A DNA stretch of 64,000 bases from an uncultured Aquimarina sp. (GTDB lineage Bacteria; Bacteroidota; Bacteroidia; Flavobacteriales; Flavobacteriaceae): contig NZ_CANLMP010000001.1 in assembly GCF_947492405.1 (NCBI RefSeq), positions 186,001-250,000 on the forward strand, in the 5' to 3' direction. Numbering within the stretch: position 1 is the stretch's first letter; the number at the start of each line of letters is the position of its first letter. The translations under genes and the position numbers were made by a program. Under the pieces are notes generated by a model. That model was not told the origin of the DNA, did no database searches, and saw nothing but the letters and a program-made list of their open reading frames with translations. Below, in pieces: positions 51,821 through 60,290 of the stretch.

Positions 51821-54598
51821 TTAAAGTTGTCTGTCCGGTTCTCGTCTTTTATCGTACTTAATATCACTAAGAACAGAAGATTTGATTCCAATAAAGAAGT
51901 TCCAGGATGTTCTTTCACTAAAAGGAATCCAGTTAAAACTCATATTCCAGCTGTCTAAGTCTCTTTGGAATCTGAGGTTGGTATATGTAAATCCTGGATT
52001 TTTAAGATCATAACCAGAAGATACGCCTACAGTCCACTTAGGAGCTAATTCGACATCACCGGAGAACATAATAGAATGAGATGATATTTCGTTTTGTCGT
52101 GCGTTATTGCTGTAATTAACTGTGTATGATAAACGTAAGGACCAAGGGATTTTGTAATTATAATTTTTGACATCCTTTTGTTCACGATTATTATCGTTTT
52201 GTCGATATGTTTGTTCTTCTCTAAAATCTGTTCCCCCACCAAATAGATTATCAGGCCTACCACCATTCCTTAATGTCTGGTTCGTTAAAGGGTCTTCATC
52301 AGATTTTCCTTTTTCAAAATCTTTGCTTGAGAACGAGTATCCAAAATTAGCACTGGCTCTTGTTAACCTAAATAAACTACCTCCATTCTCAATGTTCCAA
52401 ACATCAATTTTACGGTTGTTGTTGTCTAATGCATAAGGATCTAACTCAGCACTAAAATTAATATCTAATTTATTCTGAACTATTGGGATATTTCCGGTTA
52501 TTGATAAAGGACTAATTTGAAGTGAGTCACCAGCAATATTATAAGCAGTTCGAAAATTCAAATTATTTAATAGTACTACTTTTTTGGGTTCAGTAGCGGT
52601 GGTGTCTCTGCTTCTTACTTTTGCTTCTAGGTTATTGCTAAGAGAGAATCCTACACTACTCGAAAAAGTATTACTTGGTGCACCAAAGAAACCACCTTCA
52701 AAACGCGAATATTCAACAACTGTTTCATCAATATCTGGTGTATTCGGATCATCAGGGATAGTATATTCATCATAGAATTGATCAAAAGCTGGATTGATAC
52801 TATAGCTTATAGAAGGTCTCATTGTATGACGGATCGCTTGTATTTTTTTATCTTTTTTAAAGTTAAAGGTACCATAGATAGTGGTTCCTAAACTAGTAGA
52901 AAAATTATAAGTTCTGTATGCATCAAAACCTGTAACCGTGTCTCTTACCACTTCACCTACGCCCTCATTGGCATCTTCATCAAAACGCTGTTTGATAACC
53001 TCAAATACCCAATTCTCCTGGAAGCTTGTTCCCATTGTAGCACTTAGATATTTAAAGATCTTAAAATTAGTACTAATAGGAATAGAGTGTTGCATTCCTA
53101 TACTAGCACCTCTAAACATCTCAGAAGTAAAAAGCTCGTCATCCGTAGTCTGAATTCTATTTTCTCCTCTAAAGTTATATTGTGTATTGATATTTTGAAT
53201 AATTCCTTTTTTAACACCCACTTTTGGAGCAAAAGGAAATATTCGTGATACACTAGCATTTACATTAGGAAGAGAAAGATTAACTATTCCTGTTTGAGTA
53301 TTAGAATTGTGGGTGGCGGCTAAATTGACATTCACCTGAGGATCTCCTTGAAATGTTTTAGCGTAGGAAATAGAAGAACTAAGCTGATTGTTTAAGAAAT
53401 TACCAGTATTTAACTGATTTGTAGACTGCTGAAAAAAGTCACTACTTCCAAAATTTACCGATGCAGAAAACCTCGAATTAGGATTAGCTTTTGCATCCTG
53501 GTTATGAGACCACTGAAGGTTATATGTAGTAGTTCTAGCAAAATCAGGAAATCCTCTTTCGCTAGTTAGATTATTTTCAAACCTAAAACGAACATTACCT
53601 CTATATTTATAACGTACTGCATATGCGGATTCCGCTAGGAGTGTGTAACTACCATTTGTATAGTAATCACCAGTCACAGTTAAATCTGCAAAATCACTAA
53701 GTGCAAAATAGTATCCACCATTCTGAAGAAAATATCCTCTATTATTTTCTTCTCCATAACTAGGAATAATAAACCCAGAAGTTCTATCTTCTTGTAAAGG
53801 GAAATACCCAAATGGTAAACCAAGAGGAGTAGGAACGTCTGCGATAAACATATTAACAAGTCCAGTTACAATCTTCTTTTTTGGCACTAGTTTTATCCGT
53901 CTTGCATAAAAGTAATAATCTGCATTATCAACGTCTTCTGCAGTGGTGAATTTTACATTACTCATATATATTACAGAGTCATTCACTCTTTTTGACACTT
54001 CTCCTTTAACATTCATTTCACCTTGTTTGGTTCTGGAATTGTAAATAAGCGCTTTTTCTGTATCAAAATTAAAACGGATAGAGTCTGGTTCTACTATATT
54101 CTGTGCTTGTTTAAAAACTGGAGTCTGAGAATAATCGCCAACAGAATCCTTAATACCATATGCGTATACTTCGTTCTTAGCATTATCGACGATAATGAGT
54201 CCTGCATTAATTTGCATTTCACCATATATGATTTCAGCTTCATTGTAGAGGTACATTTTGTTTTCTCTACGACTAAGTCTCATATAATCAGTTGATTTAT
54301 ACTTTACTTTATCTGTCAATAATTGTGGTGGTTCAGCAACAGTATCTTTTTTGGTGGTGTCTTGATCTTTCTCATTCTGTAGTATTTCCGATTTCGGATC
54401 TACAGTGTTTTTAGGTATAGAAAGAGTATCCTTTTGAACTGGAACTGGTTTCTTAGTGGTTTTATCAAACTCTTGTGCAGTTGTATAACAAATACAAAAT
54501 AGTGAAAAACTTAGTGAATAAAGTATGTTACGTACCGTTGTTTGCAATGGTTTAAATCCTATTTTTGTAAAACTATGGCTTAGTTTTTGAAGTGCCAA
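51821..54598 (-). CDS. lptD: LPS-assembly protein LptD-like outer-membrane protein
   Basis: Up to 925 residues. A signal peptide (LSFSLFCICYTTAQ) precedes a Pro/Thr-rich linker, an OstA-like jellyroll (about 95-230, starting KVKYKSTDYMRL and YLYNEAEIIYGEMQINAGLI) and a C-terminal beta-barrel with many aromatic strands. With LptE it should insert lipopolysaccharide into the outer leaflet. The longest frame begins at TTG 54598, but the -7 box (54596-54603) overlaps that codon; TTG 54544 (TTG CAA ACA ACG) is a better start and leaves a normal signal peptide. It diverges from the amidase gene. Confidence 0.88.
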   Translation of the reverse strand: MALQKLSHSFTKIGFKPLQTTVRNILYSLSFSLFCICYTTAQEFDKTTKKPVPVQKDTLSIPKNTVDPKSEILQNEKDQDTTKKDTVAEPPQLLTDKVKYKSTDYMRLSRRENKMYLYNEAEIIYGEMQINAGLIIVDNAKNEVYAYGIKDSVGDYSQTPVFKQAQNIVEPDSIRFNFDTEKALIYNSRTKQGEMNVKGEVSKRVNDSVIYMSNVKFTTAEDVDNADYYFYARRIKLVPKKKIVTGLVNMFIADVPTPLGLPFGYFPLQEDRTSGFIIPSYGEENNRGYFLQNGGYYFALSDFADLTVTGDYYTNGSYTLLAESAYAVRYKYRGNVRFRFENNLTSERGFPDFARTTTYNLQWSHNQDAKANPNSRFSASVNFGSSDFFQQSTNQLNTGNFLNNQLSSSISYAKTFQGDPQVNVNLAATHNSNTQTGIVNLSLPNVNASVSRIFPFAPKVGVKKGIIQNINTQYNFRGENRIQTTDDELFTSEMFRGASIGMQHSIPISTNFKIFKYLSATMGTSFQENWVFEVIKQRFDEDANEGVGEVVRDTVTGFDAYRTYNFSTSLGTTIYGTFNFKKDKKIQAIRHTMRPSISYSINPAFDQFYDEYTIPDDPNTPDIDETVVEYSRFEGGFFGAPSNTFSSSVGFSLSNNLEAKVRSRDTTATEPKKVVLLNNLNFRTAYNIAGDSLQISPLSITGNIPIVQNKLDINFSAELDPYALDNNNRKIDVWNIENGGSLFRLTRASANFGYSFSSKDFEKGKSDEDPLTNQTLRNGGRPDNLFGGGTDFREEQTYRQNDNNREQKDVKNYNYKIPWSLRLSYTVNYSNNARQNEISSHSIMFSGDVELAPKWTVGVSSGYDLKNPGFTYTNLRFQRDLDSWNMSFNWIPFSERTSWNFFIGIKSSVLSDIKYDKRREPDRQL

Positions 54599-54603
54599 AA
54601 TTA
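54596..54603 (-). promoter_or_regulatory. -7 box of lptD
   Basis: TAATTTTG on the minus strand matches TAnnTTTG. It covers the first in-frame TTG of the lptD frame, so transcription would begin downstream of that codon and the start at 54544 must be used. Confidence 0.5.
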
Positions 54604-54781
54604 CATATATTTTTTATGTAGAGATTGTAATTGGTAAAAAAATAAATATTTATATCAAATACAGCGCTCTAACGTTATTATAAATAAAACTTGTATTGTA
54701 ATTTCTAAGATCATAACCTTATGATTTTAGAATTATTATACTAAATACGGAAACAATTAGGTAATGTTTCAAGCTAAGTGA

Positions 54782-54789
54782 TAATTTTG
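54782..54789 (+). promoter_or_regulatory. -7 box of the amidase gene
   Basis: TAATTTTG lies only eight bases before the amidase ATG at 54797, so the transcript would have almost no leader. A start further downstream or another promoter is possible. Confidence 0.4.
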
Positions 54790-54796
54790 TGTAATT

Positions 54797-55930
54797 ATGA
54801 AAAAGAAAATAATATATAGCTCCTTGTCGATTGTATTGATTTTTATACTGTCTGCATTTTCTATATCAGTAGCTCCGGATAGTTATAAGGAAAAGTTTGT
54901 CGTGGTTTTGGATGCTGGACATGGTGGACATGACCCTGGAAATAGAGGAAATGGTTATAAAGAAAAGGATATTGCACTTAAAGTAGTATTAGCAGTTGGA
55001 ACGGCTTTAGAAAAGGACGATAGATTTAAAGTAGTATATACTAGAAAGGATGATAAATTTATCGAATTACATGAGAGAGGGAGTATAGCAAATAAAGCAA
55101 AGGCAGATCTATTTGTATCTGTTCATTGTAACTCTCATCATTCTCAAGCATATGGAACAGAAACATTTGTACTCGGTTTGCACGCTAATGATGAAAACTT
55201 TAATGTCGCAAAAAACGAAAACTCGGTTATTTTACTGGAAGATAACTATGAAGCAAACTATGATGGGTTTGATCCCAATTCTCCAGAATCTATTATTGGA
55301 TTAACATTAATGCAGGAAGAGTATCTTGATCAAAGCCTTACGTTAGCAAGTTTTGTGCAGAATCGATTCAATAAAACATTAAAAAGGAAAAGTAGAGGAG
55401 TAAAACAAGCTGGTTTTGTTGTATTGCATCAAACATATATGCCAAGCGTACTTATAGAATTAGGGTTTCTTACCAATAATAAAGAAGGAAAGTATCTTAA
55501 TTCTAAAAAAGGTCAGGAAGAAATGGCTAAATCCATAATTAAATCAATCGTAGACTATAAGGAAAGTTTGGATGCAGCGTATTATGTTCCAGAACCTGAA
55601 ATCCAAAAAACAGTTACTAATGATTCTATAACACAAATAGTGGGAGAGCAATTATATGATGATATAATTTTTAAAGTTCAGATTGCAGCAGGTTCTAATG
55701 ATATTGAGCTTGACCCGAAAAATTTTAATGGACTGGATCAATTATCGAAAGTTCAGTTTGATGACTTGTATAAATATTATTTCGGAAACACTTCTAATTA
55801 TAATTTAATCAAGGAATTAAAAGGAGTAGCTGTAGAGAAAGGATACACCTCGTGTTTTGTAGTTGCATTTAAGGATAATGAATTAATTCCACTTACAGAA
55901 GCGTTAAAAATGGATGCTTCATCGAATTAA
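54797..55930 (+). CDS. N-acetylmuramoyl-L-alanine amidase (Amidase_3)
   Basis: 377 residues with a signal peptide (about 1-25). The zinc ligands are in DAGHGGHDPG (His), the Glu in GYKEKDIALK, SVHCNSHHSQ (His), and the catalytic Glu in LIELGFL. It cleaves the bond between MurNAc and L-Ala in peptidoglycan during cell separation. The C-terminal 110 residues form an extra domain with a FKVQIAAGSNDIEL-like SPOR-type start. It is followed after 86 bases by the MCE gene, which has its own -7 box. Confidence 0.93.
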   Translation: MKKKIIYSSLSIVLIFILSAFSISVAPDSYKEKFVVVLDAGHGGHDPGNRGNGYKEKDIALKVVLAVGTALEKDDRFKVVYTRKDDKFIELHERGSIANKAKADLFVSVHCNSHHSQAYGTETFVLGLHANDENFNVAKNENSVILLEDNYEANYDGFDPNSPESIIGLTLMQEEYLDQSLTLASFVQNRFNKTLKRKSRGVKQAGFVVLHQTYMPSVLIELGFLTNNKEGKYLNSKKGQEEMAKSIIKSIVDYKESLDAAYYVPEPEIQKTVTNDSITQIVGEQLYDDIIFKVQIAAGSNDIELDPKNFNGLDQLSKVQFDDLYKYYFGNTSNYNLIKELKGVAVEKGYTSCFVVAFKDNELIPLTEALKMDASSN

Positions 55931-55988
55931 TCTAAATAAATACTGAGAATTCATTCGTTAATAATCTTTAGAAGTATTTTTTTTATTC

Positions 55989-55996
55989 TAAATTTG
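55989..55996 (+). promoter_or_regulatory. -7 box of the MCE gene
   Basis: TAAATTTG matches TAnnTTTG and stands 21 bases upstream of the TTG start at 56017. Confidence 0.5.
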
Positions 55997-56016
55997 TTTC
56001 CTAAATATATGCTATT

Positions 56017-56967
56017 TTGAAATTTACTCGCGAAGTTAAAACAGGAATTTTAGCACTGTGTGCTATAGCACTTTTGATTTTTGGTTATAGTTTTTTAAAA
56101 GGTAAAAACCTTTTGAATGATGATAGGACTTTTTATGCTATATACGATAATGTAGAAGGTTTAATACCATCTTCTCCTGTTACCATAAATGGTTTAGTCG
56201 TTGGTAAAGTGATCTCTATTAGTTTTGCCGATACTAATGGGAAGTTGTTGGTTAAATTTAATGTCAATAATAAGTTTGCTTTTTCTAAAAATAGCTTAGC
56301 AAAGGTTTATGGAGGAGGTTTAATAGGAGGTAAAAGCCTTGCAATAGAACCTATATATGAACAAGGGTTAGAAGCAAAAGATCAGGATACGCTTCCAGGA
56401 AAGGTAGAAGCAGGTCTTCTCGAACTGGTAAATGAGCAGTTAACTCCTCTTCAGCTCAAATTAGAATCCGCAATAAAAGATGCAGATACTTTATTAACTT
56501 CTGTAAATGAAATTTTATCAGTTGATAATAAAAATAATTTGAATTCTATATTTAACGATTTAAGTGTTACGGTTAGAAACTTTAAAGGAGCGTCTGGAGC
56601 TTTGAACAATATTTTGTCAGGTAATGAAGGGAAGTTAAATAAAACACTTTCTAATCTAGACGAAATGTCAACAAACCTTAACCAATTCTCGGATTCCTTA
56701 TCAAAGGTCAACATAGGTAAATTGGTTAATGATTTAGATGGTGTATTAGCTAATTTTGAGAAAATCTCTAAAGATTTAGAAGTTGGAAACGGAACTGCCG
56801 GGAAACTACTTAAGGACGATAAATTATATGGTAATTTAGAAAAAGCCAGTAAAGAACTAGAATTATTACTTCAGGATCTTCGATTGAACCCTACAAGATA
56901 CGTTAATGTCTCTGTCTTTGGAAAAAAGAATAAGCCGTACGTAAAACCAACAGATTCAATAAACTAA
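56017..56967 (+). CDS. MlaD/MCE family lipid-transport protein
   Basis: 316 residues. An N-terminal membrane helix (about 9-28) is followed by an MCE domain (about 37-112, FYAIYDNVEGLIPSSPVTINGLVVGKV) and a helical tail with a coiled-coil-like stretch (SNLDEMSTNLNQFSDSLS). MCE proteins form hexameric rings in the periplasm that pass phospholipids. No MlaE/MlaF partner is seen beside it. The start codon is TTG, chosen because MKFTREVKTG is the usual N-terminus and no ATG is available. Confidence 0.9.
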   Translation: MKFTREVKTGILALCAIALLIFGYSFLKGKNLLNDDRTFYAIYDNVEGLIPSSPVTINGLVVGKVISISFADTNGKLLVKFNVNNKFAFSKNSLAKVYGGGLIGGKSLAIEPIYEQGLEAKDQDTLPGKVEAGLLELVNEQLTPLQLKLESAIKDADTLLTSVNEILSVDNKNNLNSIFNDLSVTVRNFKGASGALNNILSGNEGKLNKTLSNLDEMSTNLNQFSDSLSKVNIGKLVNDLDGVLANFEKISKDLEVGNGTAGKLLKDDKLYGNLEKASKELELLLQDLRLNPTRYVNVSVFGKKNKPYVKPTDSIN

Positions 56968-56980
56968 CTACTATCAAACT

Positions 56981-58306
56981 ATGCAGTATATTCCTAATAT
57001 CATTTTTACAATTGCTTTAATAGCAGGAATTGGGTATTTCACTAAGAACATTAGAAAAGTCATTCGTAATATTCGATTGGGTAAGGATGTAGATCGAACA
57101 GATAATAAAAAAGAACGTTTCAATAATATGGCGCGTATTGCCTTGGGACAGTCTAAGATGGTAAGAAGACCGGTTTCTGGTGCATTACATATTATAGTGT
57201 ATCTAGGATTTATTATTATAAATATTGAAGTACTGGAAATAATCATTGATGGTATTTTAGGAACCCATAGAATATTTGCTTTTTTAGGAGGTCTTTATGA
57301 TTTCCTAATAGGTTCTTTTGAAATTTTAGCGTTTTTAGTATTTGTAGGGGTAGTTATATTCTGGATCAGACGTAACGTAATTAGAATTAAACGTTTTTGG
57401 AACCCTGAAATGAAAGGTTGGCCAAAAAATGATGGAAACCTGATTCTGTATTTCGAAATGGTATTGATGACGCTTTTCCTAGTGATGAATGCAGCGGATC
57501 TACAGTTACAATATTTGGGCGCAGAACATTATATAAAAGCAGGAGCATATCCAATAAGCCAATATATTTCACCATTATTTAGTGGAATGTCCGAAGGAAC
57601 ATTAATTCTAGTAGAAAGAGGAGCTTGGTGGATGCATATTATTGGAATATTAGTTTTTCTAAACTATTTATATTTCTCCAAACATTTACATATTCTTTTA
57701 GCATTTCCTAATACCTATTATGGCGATTTAAAACCAAAAGGGCAAATGGATAACTTAGAAGCGGTTACCAAAGAGGTGATGCTTATGATGGATCCTAATG
57801 CAGATCCATTTGCAGCTCCGGCAGATGATGAAGCCGAAGCTGAACCAGAAAAGTTTGGAGCATCAGATGTAATGGATTTAAACTGGGTACAATTGCTTAA
57901 TTCATATACCTGCACAGAGTGTGGGCGTTGTACTAGTGAATGCCCGGCAAACCAGACAGGAAAGAAGTTATCGCCTCGTAAAATTATGATGGATACCAGA
58001 GATCGTCTTCAGGAAGTTGGAGATAATATTGATAAGAATGGTAGTTTTGTGGATGACGGTAAGCAATTACTAAATGACTATATTTCTCAAGAAGAATTAT
58101 GGGCTTGTACCAGTTGTAATGCTTGTGTAGAAGCCTGTCCTGTAAGTATTAGTCCGTTATCTATTATTATGGATATGAGAAGATATTTAGTAATGGAACA
58201 AAGTGCAGCACCAACAGACTTAAACAATATGATGTCTAATATAGAAAATAATGGAGCTCCTTGGCCATTTAACCAAATGGATAGATTAAACTGGAGTCAG
58301 GAATAA
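56981..58306 (+). CDS. membrane-bound (Fe-S) oxidoreductase subunit, HdrC/HdrE-like
   Basis: 441 residues. Five or six membrane helices fill the first 250 residues. Two [4Fe-4S] motifs follow: C311-x2-C314-x2-C317-x3-C321 in CTECGRCTSECP and C376-x2-C379-x2-C382-x3-C386 in CTSCNACVEACP. This fits the b-type cytochrome/iron-sulfur subunits related to heterodisulfide reductase. The CCG-domain partner is encoded at 58884, one gene downstream. Together they probably move electrons between the quinone pool and a soluble thiol or disulfide; the acceptor is unknown. Confidence 0.88.
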   Translation: MQYIPNIIFTIALIAGIGYFTKNIRKVIRNIRLGKDVDRTDNKKERFNNMARIALGQSKMVRRPVSGALHIIVYLGFIIINIEVLEIIIDGILGTHRIFAFLGGLYDFLIGSFEILAFLVFVGVVIFWIRRNVIRIKRFWNPEMKGWPKNDGNLILYFEMVLMTLFLVMNAADLQLQYLGAEHYIKAGAYPISQYISPLFSGMSEGTLILVERGAWWMHIIGILVFLNYLYFSKHLHILLAFPNTYYGDLKPKGQMDNLEAVTKEVMLMMDPNADPFAAPADDEAEAEPEKFGASDVMDLNWVQLLNSYTCTECGRCTSECPANQTGKKLSPRKIMMDTRDRLQEVGDNIDKNGSFVDDGKQLLNDYISQEELWACTSCNACVEACPVSISPLSIIMDMRRYLVMEQSAAPTDLNNMMSNIENNGAPWPFNQMDRLNWSQE

Positions 58307-58372
58307 AAAATATAATATTATTAACCATAACTATTAACCATAAACTTTAAAATTTAAGAGAATTTAGAAATT

Positions 58373-58819
58373 ATGAAGAAGGAAGAAGTAGAGAAATTAT
58401 TGCATGATAAGATAGAAGCTGGAGAACATATCAGTCCTGTTTTACCAGAAGGGATTAAAAATTATCTTATCGATATTGATGGAACAATTACAGAAGATGT
58501 TCCTAATGAAGAACCAGAGAGAATGGCTACTTGTAAACCATTCCCGGATGCATTAATTACATTGAATAAATGGTATGAAGAAGGGCATATTATATGCTTT
58601 TTTACATCCAGAACAGAAGAACATAGAGAAGTTACAGAGACTTGGTTAAATAAACATGGGTTTAAATATCATAGTCTTTTAATGGGGAAACCAAGAGGAG
58701 GAAATTATCATTGGATTGATAATCACTTGGTAAAAGCTACTCGATATACTGGTAAATTTACTGAACTGGTAGAAAGAGTAGTAACCATAGAAGTTTTTGA
58801 CGACGGTAAACACGATTAA
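58373..58819 (+). CDS. HAD-like phosphatase-fold protein between the Hdr-like genes
   Basis: 148 residues. YLIDIDGTITEDVP carries the D-x-D-G-T-x motif I of haloacid dehalogenase-like phosphatases, FFTSRTEEHREV the motif II Thr/Ser region, and HWIDNHLVKATRY the C-terminal Asp. It is small, without a cap domain. Its position between two Hdr-like iron-sulfur proteins looks conserved in layout, but I cannot say what it does; a nucleotide or sugar phosphate is a possible substrate. Confidence 0.8.
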   Translation: MKKEEVEKLLHDKIEAGEHISPVLPEGIKNYLIDIDGTITEDVPNEEPERMATCKPFPDALITLNKWYEEGHIICFFTSRTEEHREVTETWLNKHGFKYHSLLMGKPRGGNYHWIDNHLVKATRYTGKFTELVERVVTIEVFDDGKHD

Positions 58820-58883
58820 ATATGAATTTTTGTTTTGAATAATTTTTCAAACGGAAATCATAATATATAAATAGTAAATACAT

Positions 58884-59675
58884 ATGAGTGAAACAGTAAA
58901 GGTGCCAACAATGGCAGAGTATATGGCTGAAGGAAAAAAGCCAGAAGTTTTATTTTGGGTAGGCTGTGCTGGTAGTTTTGATGACAGAGCCAAGAAAATT
59001 ACTAAGGCTTTTGTGAAATTACTTCATAGTGCCAATGTAGACTTTGCTGTATTAGGTACTGAGGAAAGTTGTACCGGTGATCCTGCTAAAAGATCAGGTA
59101 ATGAATTCTTGTTCCAAATGCAAGCAGTTACTAATATCGAAGTAATGAATGCTTATGAAATAAAGAAAGTAGTTACCGCTTGTCCTCATTGTTTCAATAC
59201 GCTAAAAAATGAGTATCCTGTATTAGGAGGTGATTATGAAGTTATGCACCACACACAATTTCTTAAGTCCTTACTAGATGAAGGAAGATTAACAGTGCAG
59301 GGAGGAAAGTTTAAAGGAAAGCGTATTACTTTTCACGACCCTTGTTACTTAGGTAGAGCGAATAATGTGTATGAAGCGCCTAGAGATCTTCTTAAGAAAT
59401 TAGAAGTGGAGCTTATAGAGATGAAACGCTGCAAGCGCAATGGATTATGTTGTGGAGCAGGAGGAGCACAAATGTTTAAAGAACCAGAACCAGGAAATAA
59501 AGACGTTAATGTCGAGAGAACAGAGGATGCTCTGGAAACAAAGCCAGATATTATCGCAGCTGGTTGCCCTTTCTGTAATACTATGATGACGGATGGTGTT
59601 AAAAATAAAGAAAAAGAAGATAGTATTGACGTGATGGATGTAGCAGAATTAATTGCAAATGCCCAAGATTTATAA
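58884..59675 (+). CDS. HdrB-like (Fe-S) binding protein with CCG domains
   Basis: 263 residues with two Cys-rich CCG modules. The first has a Cys in EVLFWVGCAGSFDDRAKK with HCFNTLKNEYP; the second has FHDPCYLGRANNVY, RNGLCCGAGGAQMF and AAGCPFCNTMM. In HdrB such modules hold non-cubane iron-sulfur clusters that reduce disulfides. The membrane partner lies two genes upstream, so the pair probably works as a membrane-anchored oxidoreductase. A terminator follows. Confidence 0.9.
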   Translation: MSETVKVPTMAEYMAEGKKPEVLFWVGCAGSFDDRAKKITKAFVKLLHSANVDFAVLGTEESCTGDPAKRSGNEFLFQMQAVTNIEVMNAYEIKKVVTACPHCFNTLKNEYPVLGGDYEVMHHTQFLKSLLDEGRLTVQGGKFKGKRITFHDPCYLGRANNVYEAPRDLLKKLEVELIEMKRCKRNGLCCGAGGAQMFKEPEPGNKDVNVERTEDALETKPDIIAAGCPFCNTMMTDGVKNKEKEDSIDVMDVAELIANAQDL

Positions 59676-59706
59676 AAGTATTTTTTAATAAATGAAATAC
59701 AATAAT

Positions 59707-59745
59707 AAAAGAGTTGATATGTTTGTTCATATTAACTCTTTTTTG
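59707..59745 (+). terminator. rho-independent terminator after the HdrB-like gene
   Basis: A 15-bp stem (59707-59721 with 59728-59742) with one G-T pair, a TTTGTT loop and a T-run. It closes the Hdr-like operon 31 bases after the HdrB-like stop. Confidence 0.9.
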
Positions 59746-59797
59746 TTGCAACAATTAGAAATAGTTTTTGTTATTTTAGAGAATAAAAAGAAAGCTG

Positions 59798-60283
59798 ATG
59801 TTAGTAGATTTTAATGAGCTCCCTGATACCTCGAGAATTTGGATATATCAGGCAAACAGATCCTTTACTTTAGAGGAATTAGAAGAGATAAGAAAAAAGT
59901 TAGATGCTTTTATAACACAATGGACTGCACACGGATCCGATCTCAAGGCAGGATATGATATAAAATATAAAAGGTTTATTAGTATTGCTCTAGATCAAAA
60001 TGTTAATGAAGCAACTGGATGTTCTATAGATGCTTCTGTACATTTCATACAGAAATTAGAAGGCGATTACAATGTGGATTTGATGGATAAAATGAATGTT
60101 TCTTATAAACAAGGAGAGTTTGTTGCATATAAATCCCTTACGGACTTTAGAAAAATGGCAAAAAACCGATCTGTTTCTCCGAATACTATTGTGTTTAATA
60201 ACCTTGTGACTAATATTGCCGAATATAAGACAGATTGGGAAGTTCCTGCTAAAGAGAGTTGGCATAACCGTTTTTTAAATTAG
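59798..60283 (+). CDS. conserved small protein of unknown function
   Basis: 161 residues with the pattern IWIYQANRSFTLEELEEIRKKL, FITQWTAHGSDLKAGYDI, and ATGCSIDASVHFIQKLE. Homologues are often labelled ABC transporter ATPase, but no Walker A, Walker B or signature motif is present, so that label is not supported. Function unknown. The GH3 fusion gene starts seven bases after it. Confidence 0.75.
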   Translation: MLVDFNELPDTSRIWIYQANRSFTLEELEEIRKKLDAFITQWTAHGSDLKAGYDIKYKRFISIALDQNVNEATGCSIDASVHFIQKLEGDYNVDLMDKMNVSYKQGEFVAYKSLTDFRKMAKNRSVSPNTIVFNNLVTNIAEYKTDWEVPAKESWHNRFLN

Positions 60284-60290
60284 TTTTTTT

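Noticed and set aside
59798..60283. ABC transporter ATPase
   Set aside because: Family members carry this label, but the sequence has no Walker A, Walker B or ABC signature motif.
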